Assembly (NCBI GenBank): GCA_002633005.1
Contig: NMRA01000979.1
Coordinates: 1 to 49,132, forward strand
From: Phoronis australis
Taxonomy: Eukaryota > Phoronida > Phoronidae
Length of the DNA: 49,132 nucleotides
Reading direction: 5' to 3'
In this document: piece by piece, positions 26,201 through 41,200 of the stretch
Layout of the letters: every line of letters starts with the position of its first letter
Numbering within the stretch: the stretch's first letter is position 1
Program-made: the position numbers and the translations under genes
The notes under the pieces: generated by a model
Databases searched by the model: none
Seen by the model: the letters and a program-made list of their open reading frames with translations, nothing else
Told to the model about the DNA's origin: nothing

Positions 26201-29200
26201 TGCAACAAGAACACATTTTTTTCCAATTGATACATTCACTGGAGGACAATAATAAAATGTTACAAAAGAGTCATTAGCAATTGACTTGATTTGTTGTGAA
26301 TCTAAATTCATTATGAAGAATACACATCATGTATACAGTACAAATAAAAACTAACAGCTCCTTTTCAGATGATACACTCGGTTTTAGCTAGATAAAATTA
26401 GTTTTGCCCAATAGGTTGCGCATGTTGTAACAACATTTTCTGTTGCCCACACTGCAGTTTGAGAAAAGAGCACAATGGTATTAATGTGGTCGATCAGTAT
26501 ATTTTAATCGTATGGAATCAAGATAATGGATAATCGTTGGAACACACCCTGTCACATTTGTTGCAGGTCTACATCTATGAATTCTTACCAGATTCTTGAA
26601 TCCTTTCCTCTACAAAAGGACTCCATTCTCCCCACTTGACAGTTCGGGCTTTAACCTGCAACAGGGTTGACATGGAAACTGTAGTGAACGCAAACGAGAA
26701 CTGCTCCGAAGTGGGGAGACTACACCTAAGGTGGTCTCAGGTGGCATAATTAAATGAAAAAAGTGACGTTAACGTCGTCCCCTATGGCGCGCCGCTCATG
26801 TTTTTTCTTATCATCAACACCCATCGTCATCGTAAACATTTACCGTAAGTGTCGTGTCGCCGGCACCACCATTACCACCGTCATGCTCACAATGTCTTGA
26901 CTTATGCATGTATTACATGCGTGGCATACGCGTATGCTATACTTACCCGAAAGTTGTAGTTTACATATGGTCGAAGACTAGGAAGCGTAATTGTTGTACA
27001 GTTTTCGCAGGTTGAACTCCCTTGATGAGTTGAGTTATCCGACAGCCCAAGTAAAGCACGGTCGGTTTTGTTACTGATCTCGTAGGAAACAAGGTATCCA
27101 GTGACTTTTCCTCGGGGTGGACACGGTGCATTCCAGGAAAGTTTAACTGCTTCGGGATTGCTGTCCACCACAGAGAGATTGGTCGGCGCTATCGGTGCTG
27201 TAGTGACATAACAGAAAGTACCATGTTCTTACGTGCTATAGTATTTTCAGAAAAAGAGCACTGCGATTATCTGTACGACTTAGGGGTCGCAGACCAATCA
27301 GGTGTTTAACAAGAGTTGTAGTAAATTGGTGGGAATTAATCGCATAGTGCTTCAACTATAGTACGAGATGAATTCTCCCTTCCAACATATCTATGTCAAC
27401 GCTTTCCGAAATACAACCAAGAGCACGACGTAGCCAATGTTAGGATTGTTGCAGTCAGAAACCGGTGTTACCTACCAGTGCTGGCTTTAATCTACATGTA
27501 TGCTTTGTCAAGTAACGGGTTTCAAAGAAATCTGAATTGTTCTACCTTCACAGCTGCTATGGAGCTTACCTGGATCGTAAAATGATCATTCACTGATCTA
27601 CTCACTTGTGAGTTGCCAATCACAAAATTTGGAATCCCAATTTAAAAAATTGTCATTAAAAAGTCAATTTTCAAAACGACCACGTTTCAACTTCAGCAAA
27701 TTGAAACCTTTGGAGACTACACTAGTTTTAAACAGGTCAGTAGGTGAGTTGAAACTGGCTAAATGTGTTTTTTACTTTTGACGTCGTTTCTCAAATCGTG
27801 TCATCAACTTTTTGATAGAAGACTACCAATGATAAAACGTCCTGAGGAACAAAAGATTTGTGTGTTGGTTTGAGCAATGCAACTATCCACGATAAGGCTT
27901 TGATTTCAATTACACATTGTGGGGAAATTTGTGTTCCAAGGGGTAACTACCTACTCTAAAGTATCTGCCAATAGTTAATTACAATCAAGTTGTGTTTGTA
28001 GATTGTCGCAGCCGAAAGTGATACGCTAGATCGTGTATGGTAGTCGGAAAATGTGAGGACGATAACATGTTTCGTCAAAGCATGGGGGCTAGCACTGGCT
28101 TGTCTCGTTTGTCGCAAAATATATGTAAAACACAACAGTAGAAATTTACACATAATATTAAATATTGACATTAAGTACGCTTAGAATAATTTGATGAACT
28201 TCGACCTCTTAACAGCACAAATTGGGCCAACATTGAGTATCAAAAATGCATATTTTCTTTTAAACCCTCAAAAGTACCAGGTTAAAGAACACAAAGCATT
28301 ATTAATGGAACAAGAAGACGAACTTTTTAAAATAACTTCAAGCAACAGAGCCTTCTAATGGTAGGGCTTTCGGGATAGAGAAGATCCCGAGTCGCACTTC
28401 AAAATATAAAAGTATAAATCTTCGAGCCAACTAACTGTCCAGTTAATCAACTGCCCGTATTCCAACTCACCACTCTGATCTGTCGTAATGTTGATCCAGT
28501 CAGTCCACGGTCCAGCCAACTGTCGCACCGACGCCTGAACTCTGAATGCGTACTCTGTGTACGGCGTCAGGTTTAGGAAAGTGATATCACGACTACCTGT
28601 TTGATTTATGTAGACATTAGCCAAAACGCACGGACCGTTTTCGTTACGTATGCTGTATCTGTAGTTGCTTACATTTCCATTTTGTTTCATACATTCGACT
28701 TCGTCCCATGTAAAGGACAATGACGAGTTCGATTTACTGATCAAACTTGCGTTTCGTGGAGGTGCGAAAGGGGCTGAAAAAAGAACGTACATGAATAGCA
28801 CTGTCACTAAGAGAACTCACCCACTAACAGTATACATTTTACGAACGGTGACAAAACAAGGACCTGCATACACTTGGGAAATTGGACAGATCTATAATAA
28901 AAAAGCCTCGTCAGTGAGATTGTGTTTTTCGGCTCAGAATATTTGGGTTATAGACCATTCATAGAACAGATCCTTACTACAGTAGGAAATTCGTCAAACA
29001 ACCCTAATTCGTCATGCGCGGGACCAACACGAACGTTAGTCCAGATGACATACAGTACTATCAACGTCTCTTCGGGATGCAAACTGTGCTGACCAAAGAC
29101 TTAGATTCCATGTGAACTTACCATTTTCTACACTAAAATATCGGTTACAACCACGCAATGACATTGATACGATTGGCAACTGAAAAGTGCACGAAAATTC

Positions 29201-32200
29201 ACAAATGTTTATGCAAATTAGAAGACTGACATCTAAATTCCCAATCCTGTGAGTTTCTAGGTCTGGCAATACCTTCACGAATCAAACAGTCCTATTCATC
29301 ATAAAAACACAGTGGATCTATTTAAAGACAACCAAACTATTCGAAAACATGGAACATCTTGAGAAACCAAAATTACCAACAACTGTGTAATGCAGTTGGA
29401 TCTATCCGAAAAAGCAGCAGGAGCTGGCGCCCCTCAGCCTAGTAGGTCAACGTATTGTGTAGTATAGCTAAAATAACTCCTACATCGCGTGTATCATAAA
29501 ATTGTCAATAGACGTGGTGCAGAAATCATCTCGATCTGAAAAAGCAGGAGTGAAAATAAATCTGACTAAACGGTGGAAGCTTTATAGGGCGTATACAAAG
29601 CGACTAATCTTTTAAAAATTGACTTTTATTCCCGTGCAATCCTGTCTTTTATTACCCTTTTCTTGTGTAGTGACATTCATCTTCTCAACATGCCCAGTTA
29701 GCGTTGGTCCCACTGGAGCAACTTCAATGACGTATGAGGAAAAGGGAAATGCTTTCAACGATGCCTGATCTTCGTTTACAGACATCCAATTCGAAGAAAC
29801 TTCAGAAGATCCAGGACACTGAGATCTAGACAACATTCTGTATCGCCATACATATCCCCTCAGTTGACATCCATCGTCTTGTGCTGGCGACGTCCACTTG
29901 ATATGTAATTCGTCATTCAATTCCTCAGTTTTTAGTCTTTGAACTTCACGCAGACGTTCTTCTTGCGAGCTAAATATTGATTCAATTGTCCAAGGTCCGG
30001 GACCTGTCGCTGTGTACGCCCGCAATATCACGGAGTAATTTGTGAACGGAGAAAGGTTTGATAACCAAATAGATGTATTCACTGTTGTGTAAGTGTTTTT
30101 GAGGAATGCCACTGAACACCCCGTCGACAGCGTTGTTAACCGTACACTGTAATTTGTTATTATGCCGTTCCGTAAAGTGCAATCTGGTCGCAGCCATGAC
30201 ACATGGGCAGACCTGGCGGAAGCACTGATGCTGACATTTTGTGGCCCAGTAGATGGCGCTAAAATAAACAGTGAAATTGAGTGAAAGACAAAGACATTGG
30301 GAAGCATAATAGCTCAAATCATGCCAAGACAAAACTATATCATACAACTAGATGCATGTTCGTTTTAATGTTTCAAAAACACATAAACTACATGTACAGT
30401 TTATTATGGCTTCAGAAGCCGATTACTGAATACTTAGCAAACTACCATGCATGAACTATATCAGTGTCACCAATTTTTCGACCTAGTAAGTGTCACCAGA
30501 ACGCATTCACAACAAACATAAAATGTAGAGCACAACCTGGAGGAGGTATTTCAGTTCACTAATTCGTTAGAAAACGAACACCCGAGAAAATACCAAATAT
30601 GAATTTACCCCAAACGACAGTTGTTTCATTTAACCATTGGATATGATACCATGGAGACCCAAGAACACGACGAAACAAAACTTGAGTAGTAAATTACCTC
30701 TCGGATGGATAAATGGCATTAAAAATGTCAGTGTATGAAAGGCAACACTAAATGAATGGATATGTGACCGGTGGAAGGAGGGAAAGCTAGCGTTAGGCAC
30801 CCACAAGAGGTGTTGTATATGGAGGTAGAGAAAGGAATAAACCTTCACCTCTCACATATTTAAGCCAAAATGCGATTACCTTCTTCTTGTGTAGTGACAT
30901 TCATCATGTCAACCTGCCCAGTTCGCGTTGGTCCCACTGGAGCAACTTCAATGACGTATGAGGAAAAGGGGAATACTTTCAACGATGTCCGATTTTCGTT
31001 CACACACGTCCAATTCGAGAAAGCTTCAGAAGTTCCAGGACACTGAGATCTAGACAACATTCTGTATCGCCATACATATCCCCTCAGTTGACATCCATCG
31101 TCTTGTGCTGGCCCCGTCCATTCGATATGTAATTCCCCATTCAGTTCCCCAGTTCGTATTTTTTCAACTCCACTCAGACGTTCTTCGTGTGACATAAATT
31201 TTGTTTCAATTGTCCAAGGTCCAGGACCTGTCGTTGTGTACGCCTGCACAATCACGGAGTAATTTGTGAAAGGAGAAAGATTTTGTAACAAAACAGACGT
31301 ATTCACTGATTTGTAAGTGATGTTTACGAATGCCACTGAACACCCCGTCGACAGCGTTGTTAACCGTACACTGTAATTTGTTATTATCCCGTTTCGTAAA
31401 GTGCAATCTGGTGGCAGCCATGACACATGGGCAGACCTGGATGACACACTAATGCTGACATTTTGAGGTTCAATAGATGGCGCTACAAGAAACAGTGAAA
31501 TAATGTCAATGACAATTACAATGCGAAGCACAATGGCTCACATCACACAAAAACCACAAACACAATAACCTAAAAATAGTTATATCGTACAACTCGATAC
31601 ATTTTAATATTCAAAACAGCACATAAGCTACAGTTGATCATGACTTAAGATTCCCATTGCTGAATGCTTAGTAAAATATCAGACATAAACTATCACCAAT
31701 TTACCAATCTAGAAAGTGCCACCAGATTGCATTTATAACAAACAACAAATGAATAACATAATCTAGAGGAAGTCTTTCATTCACTAATCCTGAGAAAACG
31801 AGAACCCGAGAAAACACCAAATGATGAATTTCCTCCAAACGACAGTTGTTTCATTAATCATCCGATATGAAACTGTGAAGACCCAAGACCATTACGAAAC
31901 AAAACTTTGAGATGTAAATAAGCTCTGGGAGGGATAAATGGCATTAAAATGTCAGTGTATAAAAGACAACACTAGACAAATGGATATGTTAACGTTGGAA
32001 GGAGGTAAAGCTGACGTTAGGCACCCCCAAGAGGTGTTGTATATCGACCATGAGAAGGGAATAAAACTTCAGCTCTCACCATTTTCAGACAAAATTTGAT
32101 TACCTTCTTCTCGTGTAGTGACGTTCATCATCTCAACCAGCCCAGTTCGCGTTGGTCCCACTGGAGCAACTTCAATGACGTATGACGAAAAGGGGAATAC

Positions 32201-35200
32201 TTTCAACGATGTCTGATTTATGTTCACATACGTCCAATTCGAGAAAGCTTCCGAAGTTCCAGGACACTGAGATCTAAACAGCATTCTGTGTCGCCATACA
32301 TATCCCCTCAGTTGACACCCGTCGTCTTGTGAGGGTGCCGTCCACTGGATATGTAATTCGCCACTCCGTTCCTCACTTTGTATTCTTTTAACTCGACTCA
32401 GACGTTCTTCGCGTGAACGAAACTTTGATTTAATTGTCCAAGGCCCGGGACCTATCGCTGTGTATGCCCGCAATATCACGGAGTAATTTGTGAACGGAGA
32501 AAGGTTTGGTAACAAAACAGAGGTATTCACTGTTTTGTAAGTGGCGTTTACGAATGACACTGAACACCCCAAAGACAGCGCTGTTAACCGTATACTGTAA
32601 TTAGTTATTATACCGTTCCGAAAAGTGCAATCTGGTGGCAGCCATGACACATGAGCAGACCTGGCAGAAGCACCAATGGTGATATTTTGTGGAGCAGTGG
32701 ATGGTGCTACAAGGAACAGTGAAAAGTGTCATTGATATGGATTATGAGAAGCGCATAGGCTATAATCATGCACATACCATAAACCAATTAACTTATCATT
32801 AGACAAATCATACAAGTATGTATCGCAGCAATATAAATATCCTAAGTTTTTCATTGTTGGTTGGTCTTCAAGCATAAGCTAACAATGTCACTAATTTTGC
32901 CAATATTTTATTTGTCATCGAAACAAATTCACATCGATTGCGAATGAGAAAATCCTTCAAACGGAATTGTTCATTTTAATCAGTTTCTGAGATATTTTCA
33001 AGCCACACGATCATGGGAAGACGATACCTAAAAGATTTACTACCAACCGGATAAATGAGTATCAGGAAGAACCACCGGTGTATAAGAAATAGCAACAATG
33101 AACTGAGCAGCATATGAAAGGTGGAAGGACTTTGGGCACCCAAAAACGGTGCTTTACGAAGCATCAGAAACGAATAAAATTTGGTTTACCATCACTCTAA
33201 ATGAGAATTTGATTACCTTCCTCCTTCGTAGTGACGTTTATCTTCTCAACTGGCCCAGTAAGCGTAGGTCCCACTGGAGTAACTTCAATGGAGTATGTGG
33301 AAAAAGGGAATACCTTCAATGATGCCTGTGTGTCATTCACATACTCCCATTTTGAGACAGGCTCAGAAGTTCCAAGACACCGAGATCTAGACACCAACGT
33401 GTATCGCCACGCAAACCGCTTCAGTTGGCACCCATTGTCTTCTGGAGGAGACTTCCAACTAATATGTAGTTTTCCATTGCGTTCGAAGGCTTTTAATGTT
33501 TGCACTCCACTCAGACGTTGTTCGTGTGTAGTAAACCTTGTTTCAACTGTCCAGGGCCCAGCACCTCTTCTTGTACACGCTCGCACTCTCACAGAATAAT
33601 TGGTGAACGAAGAAATGTTTGAAAACAGAAACGACGTATTTGTTGTTTCATAAATGATGTTGATGGATGAATTTGAACACCCTGCGGAGAGTGTTGTTAA
33701 CCGTAAATAGTACTTCGTTATTACCCCGTTGCGTGAAGAGCAATTTGGTTGGAGCCATGACACGTGGGCAGAGCTGACTGAAGCATTAGTGCTAACACTT
33801 TGTGGAACACCAGATGGAGCTAGAGGGAATATAGGAAATGATGATGCAGAGTATTAGGAGTGATGTATCTATGCCATCTACATACCACAAATGTACGAGT
33901 CCTCATCAGAACCTGATCAAAGTAAGCCTGCAAACTATAAACATGACAAATGGAGCCTCGGGACCCTGTAGTGTGAGATTGTCAGAAATCTAAGATTTCT
34001 AAGATGGATACGCATGAAATCAATATGAATTCCGCTGACCCACGCGTGGAAATTCTGCAGTCCCGGACTAAAGATTAGCATACACTGATTCTCAGATATC
34101 AGACAAGATGAAGCAAAATGATGGTATCTTTCCATATTTCAAAAACTAAAAAAAACTGTTAAATTATAATAAGGCTCTCATTAAAGTAAATAAGGAACAA
34201 TGACGGTTTCAAGTATATGTCTTGTTTGTACATTCTTCAAGCTCACCATCTTCAAGAGTAACTCCCTCTATCGACCTTTCTTCGCCCATAGATTCTGTTT
34301 TAGCCACAACCTTGATCTCATACTTAGAATTTGGCTGGAGAGCAGTGATGTTCTTCCTGGTCGATTTAAGAATTTCTTTAACTTCGTTTCCAGTTTGCAA
34401 ATCTGCACACTGCACCACTTGAACCAGGCTATGCGTTAACTCGTATCCCATGATGGAACAACCATTATCTTCGGGTTCCTTCCACATAATCACCATAGAG
34501 CGGCTGGTTGTGTTGGAGGGATGTATAATTAGATTCTGTACGGGGCCTGGTGCTAGAGAACAACACACAAAAACTAACTGAGTGTTTCAATAACTCGTAC
34601 TTAAGATAACAACATGATCAAAATGTAGGGTGCAAAATGAATCAAGACTAATCAGCCTATGTGCATTTTTGGCACTGAGAATGAACAACCTGACAATGTT
34701 AATCCACTAGAATAACGTGTGAAGTGGATTGCCATCGTCGTGACTGTGATACCGCGTGAACATTCCTGAAAAGCTAGACCAGTAAACAAACACAATGACA
34801 AAGGAATATAGGCACAGCAGATGCAAAATTGAAAAAAGCGACACCAGTCGGAATAATTGACTAAAGTCATCTCCATCGCTAGAGAAATACCTCTATTCCT
34901 GCTAGTAATGGTCTTTTCATCGGACAGGCTTGACATGTGTTTATTGAAGGCTCTGATTCTTACTCGCCAGGTGGTGCACGCAGCCGTATACAGTGAGGTA
35001 CTACTCGATGTAACGTTGGGCAACATAATCCACTTGCTACCTGTTGTTGTGTTGATATACTCTATTACATAATAGCCAGGTGTTCCGCATCTCCAGTTAA
35101 ATAGGTCAACCTGAATGTGTCAGAAAGGAAATGGATTATACATGAACATGAAAAGAGATTTCGCCAATATTAATTTTCTTGAAGGAGATCGTTATCTTTT

Positions 35201-38200
35201 TGAAGGCCTCATATTTTCATTTTGACACATTTTACCTAGGTTAACAGGTATTATGAACCTGACAAAAATTACCGAAACCTTTGTAGATTTGTAATGTAAA
35301 GCTTATGGGCTAGAGGTTACCTTGCTATACCCCGGCCACTTTCTGAGAGTTTAATATATCAACTCAGATGACATATGATATTCATGACTTTTTACGACCA
35401 GATACAGTAATCAATGCGAGAATTCCAACATACGTTGGACATGAAAATGTCTGCAGTTGGGCATCGTGTGTACATTTTAGCCACAGTATAGACTAGTTTA
35501 GAGGTCCACAACAATTCTAGGTCGAGTTCCTGTCATTCTATAAGTGACGTATATCAATGGCCAGTCTTCAATATCGGCCTGTTAAACGTCCTGGCGACAT
35601 CACTAGAAAGACGAGTACGCCCATCAAGTTCTGCTTGAACAAAGACATGTTGTTTGAACGTTTGAAACCAAACGAAATACGAGCATGGATCCACTTACAT
35701 CCGTCGCTGACCTAACGACCCGCGTGACGACAACTGCGTTCGACATATTGGTGCCGTCACCCGGATCTTCTAATATAATGCTCAGATGAACTCGGGCACT
35801 TACTGCAGACTGGATACAGTACCCAACATGATTGTTAATTAGCAATGTTTTTTAAATGAAACAAATCTTACCAAAATGGTTATGTTAGCCGAGTCAATCT
35901 CCCTGTTTGACAATGTGAACTGGGGGGTTTCTGGTTCTGAAATGCATAATTTGATTGAATATCACACAATAAATGCAGGAACAGTAATGCAAAAATTACA
36001 CTTTGTCTTTCAACCACACTGGTCTTTATGTAAAATCCCAAACTTTCCTGACTTTTTTTACGTTTTACAGGCTTTTTTTCTTGTAAATTGTTATTTATGT
36101 AAACACCATTGTGAAACAAGGCTACTACGTTCGTACCATCCCGATCGTAGCATCACACTTACCCTAGAACGGAGCTTTAACCACGCATCTGAGGACATCA
36201 TAAATCAAGTAAATCACGTGACTTTCAAAGTGGGAAATAACTAGCGGGATTACTTTCATCCATGAAGGGAATCGAGGCGTCGGAAATATCCTTGATAGTC
36301 CGGATTCTAACGTACCTGCGCAGACTTCTACTTCAGGACTTGCGTTCCCAAGGAGATCATCTCCAATCTTGATCCGTATCCTTACTTTGTATATCTGGGT
36401 AGCGTTCGCTTTCGAGATATTGCAAGTAAAAACTGTCTCATTCCTAATATTGACAACTTCTTTTGATAGCCAGCTCTTATCATCCTTCTGTTTGTACTCA
36501 ACAACGTATTTTTCCACATGTCCCACGCCATGGCCAGTCCCACTCCGCCACCGAGTCCACCGGATGTATAAAGCTTGCCCTGTTCTGGTAACGACAGTCG
36601 GAGGTTGCTTGAGTCTGGCGATTTCTGTAAAGAGGTATATTCAAAGAAAAGTAATCTCTAAGAATCATGTTCTATTAAGAATCAGACGATGTTTTGTTCG
36701 TACATGTACAATAAACTAGCGGTCGATTAACCTTAAAGCAAATACTTAGGCGGCAGTAAAGCTACCTTCCGTCAGAGAAATCCACCTCTTATTTTTCAGA
36801 CTACTTGCCGTTAAGAAGTTGGCGAAAATTTATTGCAGCTTTAAATGATTTAAATACTGAAATACGCTTAGCATACTTAATTTGATGTCATTTCATGTTA
36901 TACTTAATTATTTTGATGTCATTTCATGTTTACCAACCTGTTCGACAGTATGGGTATGTCATGTACCCAGGAGCACAAGCACCATCTGGACAGTGACCAG
37001 TATAAGGACTACAGGTGGCGTTACTGTCACAATGGCCGCACGTCTGCTCACAGTCAGCACCGTAATATCCATGACTGCAGCCTTAAAAGTTAACCCACAA
37101 AATAACAGGACATGCAAACAAAAGTTGACAGCATTTGACCAAGAAAAGGAAACCACTTTCTTTTATTCACCATATTTGTAACCAACTCAACATTATTATC
37201 AAGATTCCAAAATATTGTTCCTATATCTTGTTTTGAGAAACTTCATCAAAACCTATTTAGGATTTTCTTTCTTGTTTCTTTTTTGTGCACCTGTAGTGTA
37301 TTTGAGCTTGCAAGAATTGAATTATTGCGGATAAATAAAACAAAACAAAAATAATATATGTTTTAGGCTGCATTGGGAATTTCAGGGTCACTGCTCTACA
37401 ATTAATTATTTTAGAGAAGTTACCAGATGGGAACCTTAATTACAAGAGATAACAATACCCAATGTGTAATTGAGTATCGAATACTAAGTGGCAGACCGCA
37501 GTATAAAACCAAATGAATACATAATATCAAATGGGTATTGACCGATTGCCTACCAAGTGGCTCGAGCAAAACGGCAAATTCAATAATAAGTACCAACTGG
37601 GTGCAAACTGCCAAATGGGAAATATCACTGACATGGCTGCAATTACAAATTGAATAGCTTGCACACGAGTCTGGTCATTTCAGCAGTCAGAGCTTGAAAC
37701 TTTTTTTAAAAGAACGACATTGTACACCTGGGCCTGAGAATTAATCTATACTCGAAGCTCGACCTGAAATTTGATCAAGTACAGTGCTCTTACAAAGTAA
37801 ACTTTCAAATTTGTATTGAATAGGAGTCTGATTTGAGTTTAAAGAACTCGATGTCTCGGTCTGTGTACAACGCAGCACACAATAAAATACCAATGCAATT
37901 TTGCATACAATAAATGGTCACAAACCTTGACTGCACGCCATTCCCTTGAATCCAGCAACACACGAACACCCGTATGGATCATTGGTACACACATACTTTC
38001 CTCGACACCCGTCCACGTGACCGTCTTCCGAGCAGGAAAATGAGCAGTTACTTCCAAATCGGTTGCCTCCACAACCTAACGGCGCAAAAGAAGTATCTCC
38101 AGTCAGCTATTAGTGCTTTTTAACGATAACACTATCTTTCAACAAAAGTAAAATCGCAATTGCCAGGGCAAGAAAACTGACTGGATTTTGGCTCCTCAAA

Positions 38201-41200
38201 ACTGTTTTTAAGTTATTTAACAAGCACAGTGTAGCTCAGTTCAAATTGTTTGTGAAATGAGAGTTTATGTAAGATTACTAATTAGACGAGTTGTCGTTAG
38301 AAAGCAAGAGACGACTGTTCTCGCCAATCTTCAGTGCCATGTTACCTTTGAAGGAGGCGTGATACCTCCGACGTTATAAGAGTGTTTTTTGCGAGTATTG
38401 CCCAGCAGACCTGATTGAATTCGAATTCAATGATCTTTCCCGGATCGATCAACACCTACATTTCATTAATCACGTGGTCATTGTCATTGAGCTGGTTAGT
38501 TAGTAGTATTTGCAGTAGTGTAAGGTAGTGCTTACGTTTTATAGTGACTTTAAGTAGGCCTACAGCCTGCACATCAATTCCAACAACATATGAATTGTAA
38601 TAAGAATATGTACACAGACCGAATTAGGCCATTTGTCATTCAACACACGACAGGAGAGCAATGAAGAAAGTATTAATATAATTAAGTCTATGCTTCCACG
38701 CGGACTTGACTAATCTTGAAAATTATCCATGACAAAGGTGGAATATTAATGTTAGGCACTAAGTTAATCATAAACTGAACCATCAAATGTTGCAATCCAT
38801 CTTAATTGTGAATGAGATACAACATACACGTAACCTTTCATAGACAGCAGTATATGACATGTTATCCCATACGCGTTGAATCTATCGAGGGAAATACGGA
38901 CATTTAATATTCGTTTTTGTATTCACCTGCCGCACTACTTTAACAGTGACCTCTGACATGGATAGTTCAAAAGCCAGGTAGGGCAATGTCGACTCGACAT
39001 CGTTAGGTGGTTATGTAATCAAACTTTCCGAAAATAGCTTAAAGTGATACAATTGCAGCGGTGTAAATAATACTCAACATGTAATCAGGTCTCAATCGTA
39101 ACATCTGGAACAGGGTTGTTAATTATATGACAGTTCTGTCTCAGTTTTCATTTCCTAATTATTATATCGTCTGCAACTAAGGTGCCGATTCCTCGGTATC
39201 TACGATATCAAATGTTGTTTTTATTTAATTATTTTCAGTAGACGTTACAAGTTCAGTGCAAATTTGCCGGTGTTCTCCTCCCTGTTATCTCTTTTCAAGT
39301 AATACATCGTTACATTTAAAACTGTTTCTTTTGCTACAAAAACTTGCAACCTAACGCACAAGTACATACATATAGGATGTGATCCGCCACGTGAGCAGTC
39401 TGAGTGAAGTATTTAAAAAATCTGTGGAAAACTGAAACAAACTTAGGAATTCGAAGCGTATCGACATTATTCTGCATTTCGACCTCGACCTTCGGTCTCG
39501 GTCGATACGCAGAATAATGACTCGTAGGATATTACATCATGTACGCCACTCTTGGTGCGCTTTGTGTATTTATGTATGTCATAACGATAAGTTTCCATGA
39601 GAAGATTAAGAGTTACAGCCCTATGCTTGGCCAATAGGGAGCGCTGGAAACGTGACCTATAATGTTTTATACATTGTGAGTTGCATGCCAATGCTTGAGT
39701 AAAATATAATTGTTTATGCGAATCATCACGTGCTTTCACCTATCGAACAGATATCTCCGCGAAATCCCGGGGGGCATATACACTCGCCCGTGATGTCGTG
39801 ACAAACACCTCCGTTCTCACATTGCGGACAGTCGTCTGTGCAGTCGCCACCAAATCTACCTCGACGGCAAACTAGAAAATGAATTGAAATCAGATTATAC
39901 AGAGTCAAAATATTTACATTACACCCTACTGACCCTCAGTTACGGATCTTAAATCTTACAGTGTGACGGGACATTGAAGGAGAATGTCAGCCTGAAAGCA
40001 ACCTATTTTTGTATCAATTTAAATCGAGTAGTTCCACTTGATAATAGCCACTACAGCTCTGTTACTTGACACCTGACGACAGACGGAGGTGTTGAAATTA
40101 ATTAATGACGTCAGAGGTTTGAACACAGTGAAATCACTGTCGGTAAAATGCCGGCCACTGACGGATACGGAGAAGTTTCACGGCCTCACACTTGGTATTA
40201 ACGGCGTACGTTTCCTTTATCGTTACTGCGAGCTTCTTTCGGAGCATTATGGGCTCTCGAGGAAATCGAAAAACGATATACCAGCTTTCTTCGCAGCTTC
40301 ATAGTTCGCACAAGCGGGAAAGATACACCACACCATTGCGTCACTCACTCTGCAGAAGAACCATTGACGTAGCGGCATCGTTTCTTATCTCCCTCACAGG
40401 TTAACGCGGCAAATATCGACTAGATAAGATTGACCGTATACGAGGTTCTGCTGGTATAGACCGATTAAGACAGTAAAAAATACTAATTAAATCGGGTGGC
40501 ATTCTCCTTTAATGACGCTCTGACCTTAATGCAAGCATATTTTTTAATCATACCACACAGCACTGAACCCAACGTCGATTATTCAATCGTGCAGAGCTAT
40601 TCAGAACAATTTGCTTTGTTACAAAATGGAAAGATGTAATGTATACAAATATGATTTGTTAAAACATTGTTCCAGACATAAAAAACATAGTTGAAGAAGA
40701 CCTTGTAACAATTTTTTTTTAACAGCGATACATATTTTCAACCTCTAACAATTAGTCGAGTAATCCCAAGCACTTCTCCACTTGACAGACGGATGGTGTA
40801 GACTCCACCGTGTCCCTCCTCTACGCTGTCGATGCTGTTTGTTAGACTTCCCTGCCAGCTACTTATGTATCCCTCATTGTAAAATCCTTGGTTGTCTTTT
40901 TGCCACTGTATACCTAATGGGCCTATACCGTCGAATGTTATTGTTGCGCGATCTCCGACGCTAACTCTCGTTGCTAGAGCGCTTGAAGCTTGTAAAAGAT
41001 CAAGGAAACCAACATGTCAGGCTTATGAGAAACAAGCATTTGCCTTAAAGATAAAATCAAATATTTTATTGATGCTATCATTGAGTAGGCCACATGTTGA
41101 GCATGGAGATATAAAATCGACAAAAATGAAATTCAACCGTTTTCGAACTGGACTATGTTGAGATACAAGCACAAAACTGGGACATACGTGTATACTCACT

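Larger units (their letters stand above)
37082..39739. other. Introns around the EGF 2 exon: no other gene
   Basis: Outside the exon at 37926-38075 and the inverted repeat at 39456-39519, these introns (844 and 1664 bp) show only AT-rich sequence. Near 37430-37625 there are weak degenerate repeats of (T/A)CCAA(G/C)TGG type. Confidence 0.5.

Noticed and set aside
29036-29278. 80-codon minus-strand frame between FN3 copies and module 12
   Set aside because: No FN3 core Trp or tyrosine corner and no suitable phase-1 splice pair seen.
33231-33599. 122-codon plus-strand frame opposite FN3 copy A
   Set aside because: Shadow of the FN3 exon on the other strand; no own motif.
35876-36244. 122-codon plus-strand frame beside FN3 2
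   Set aside because: No recognised domain; it lies in an intron and partly opposite no exon, with AT-rich composition.
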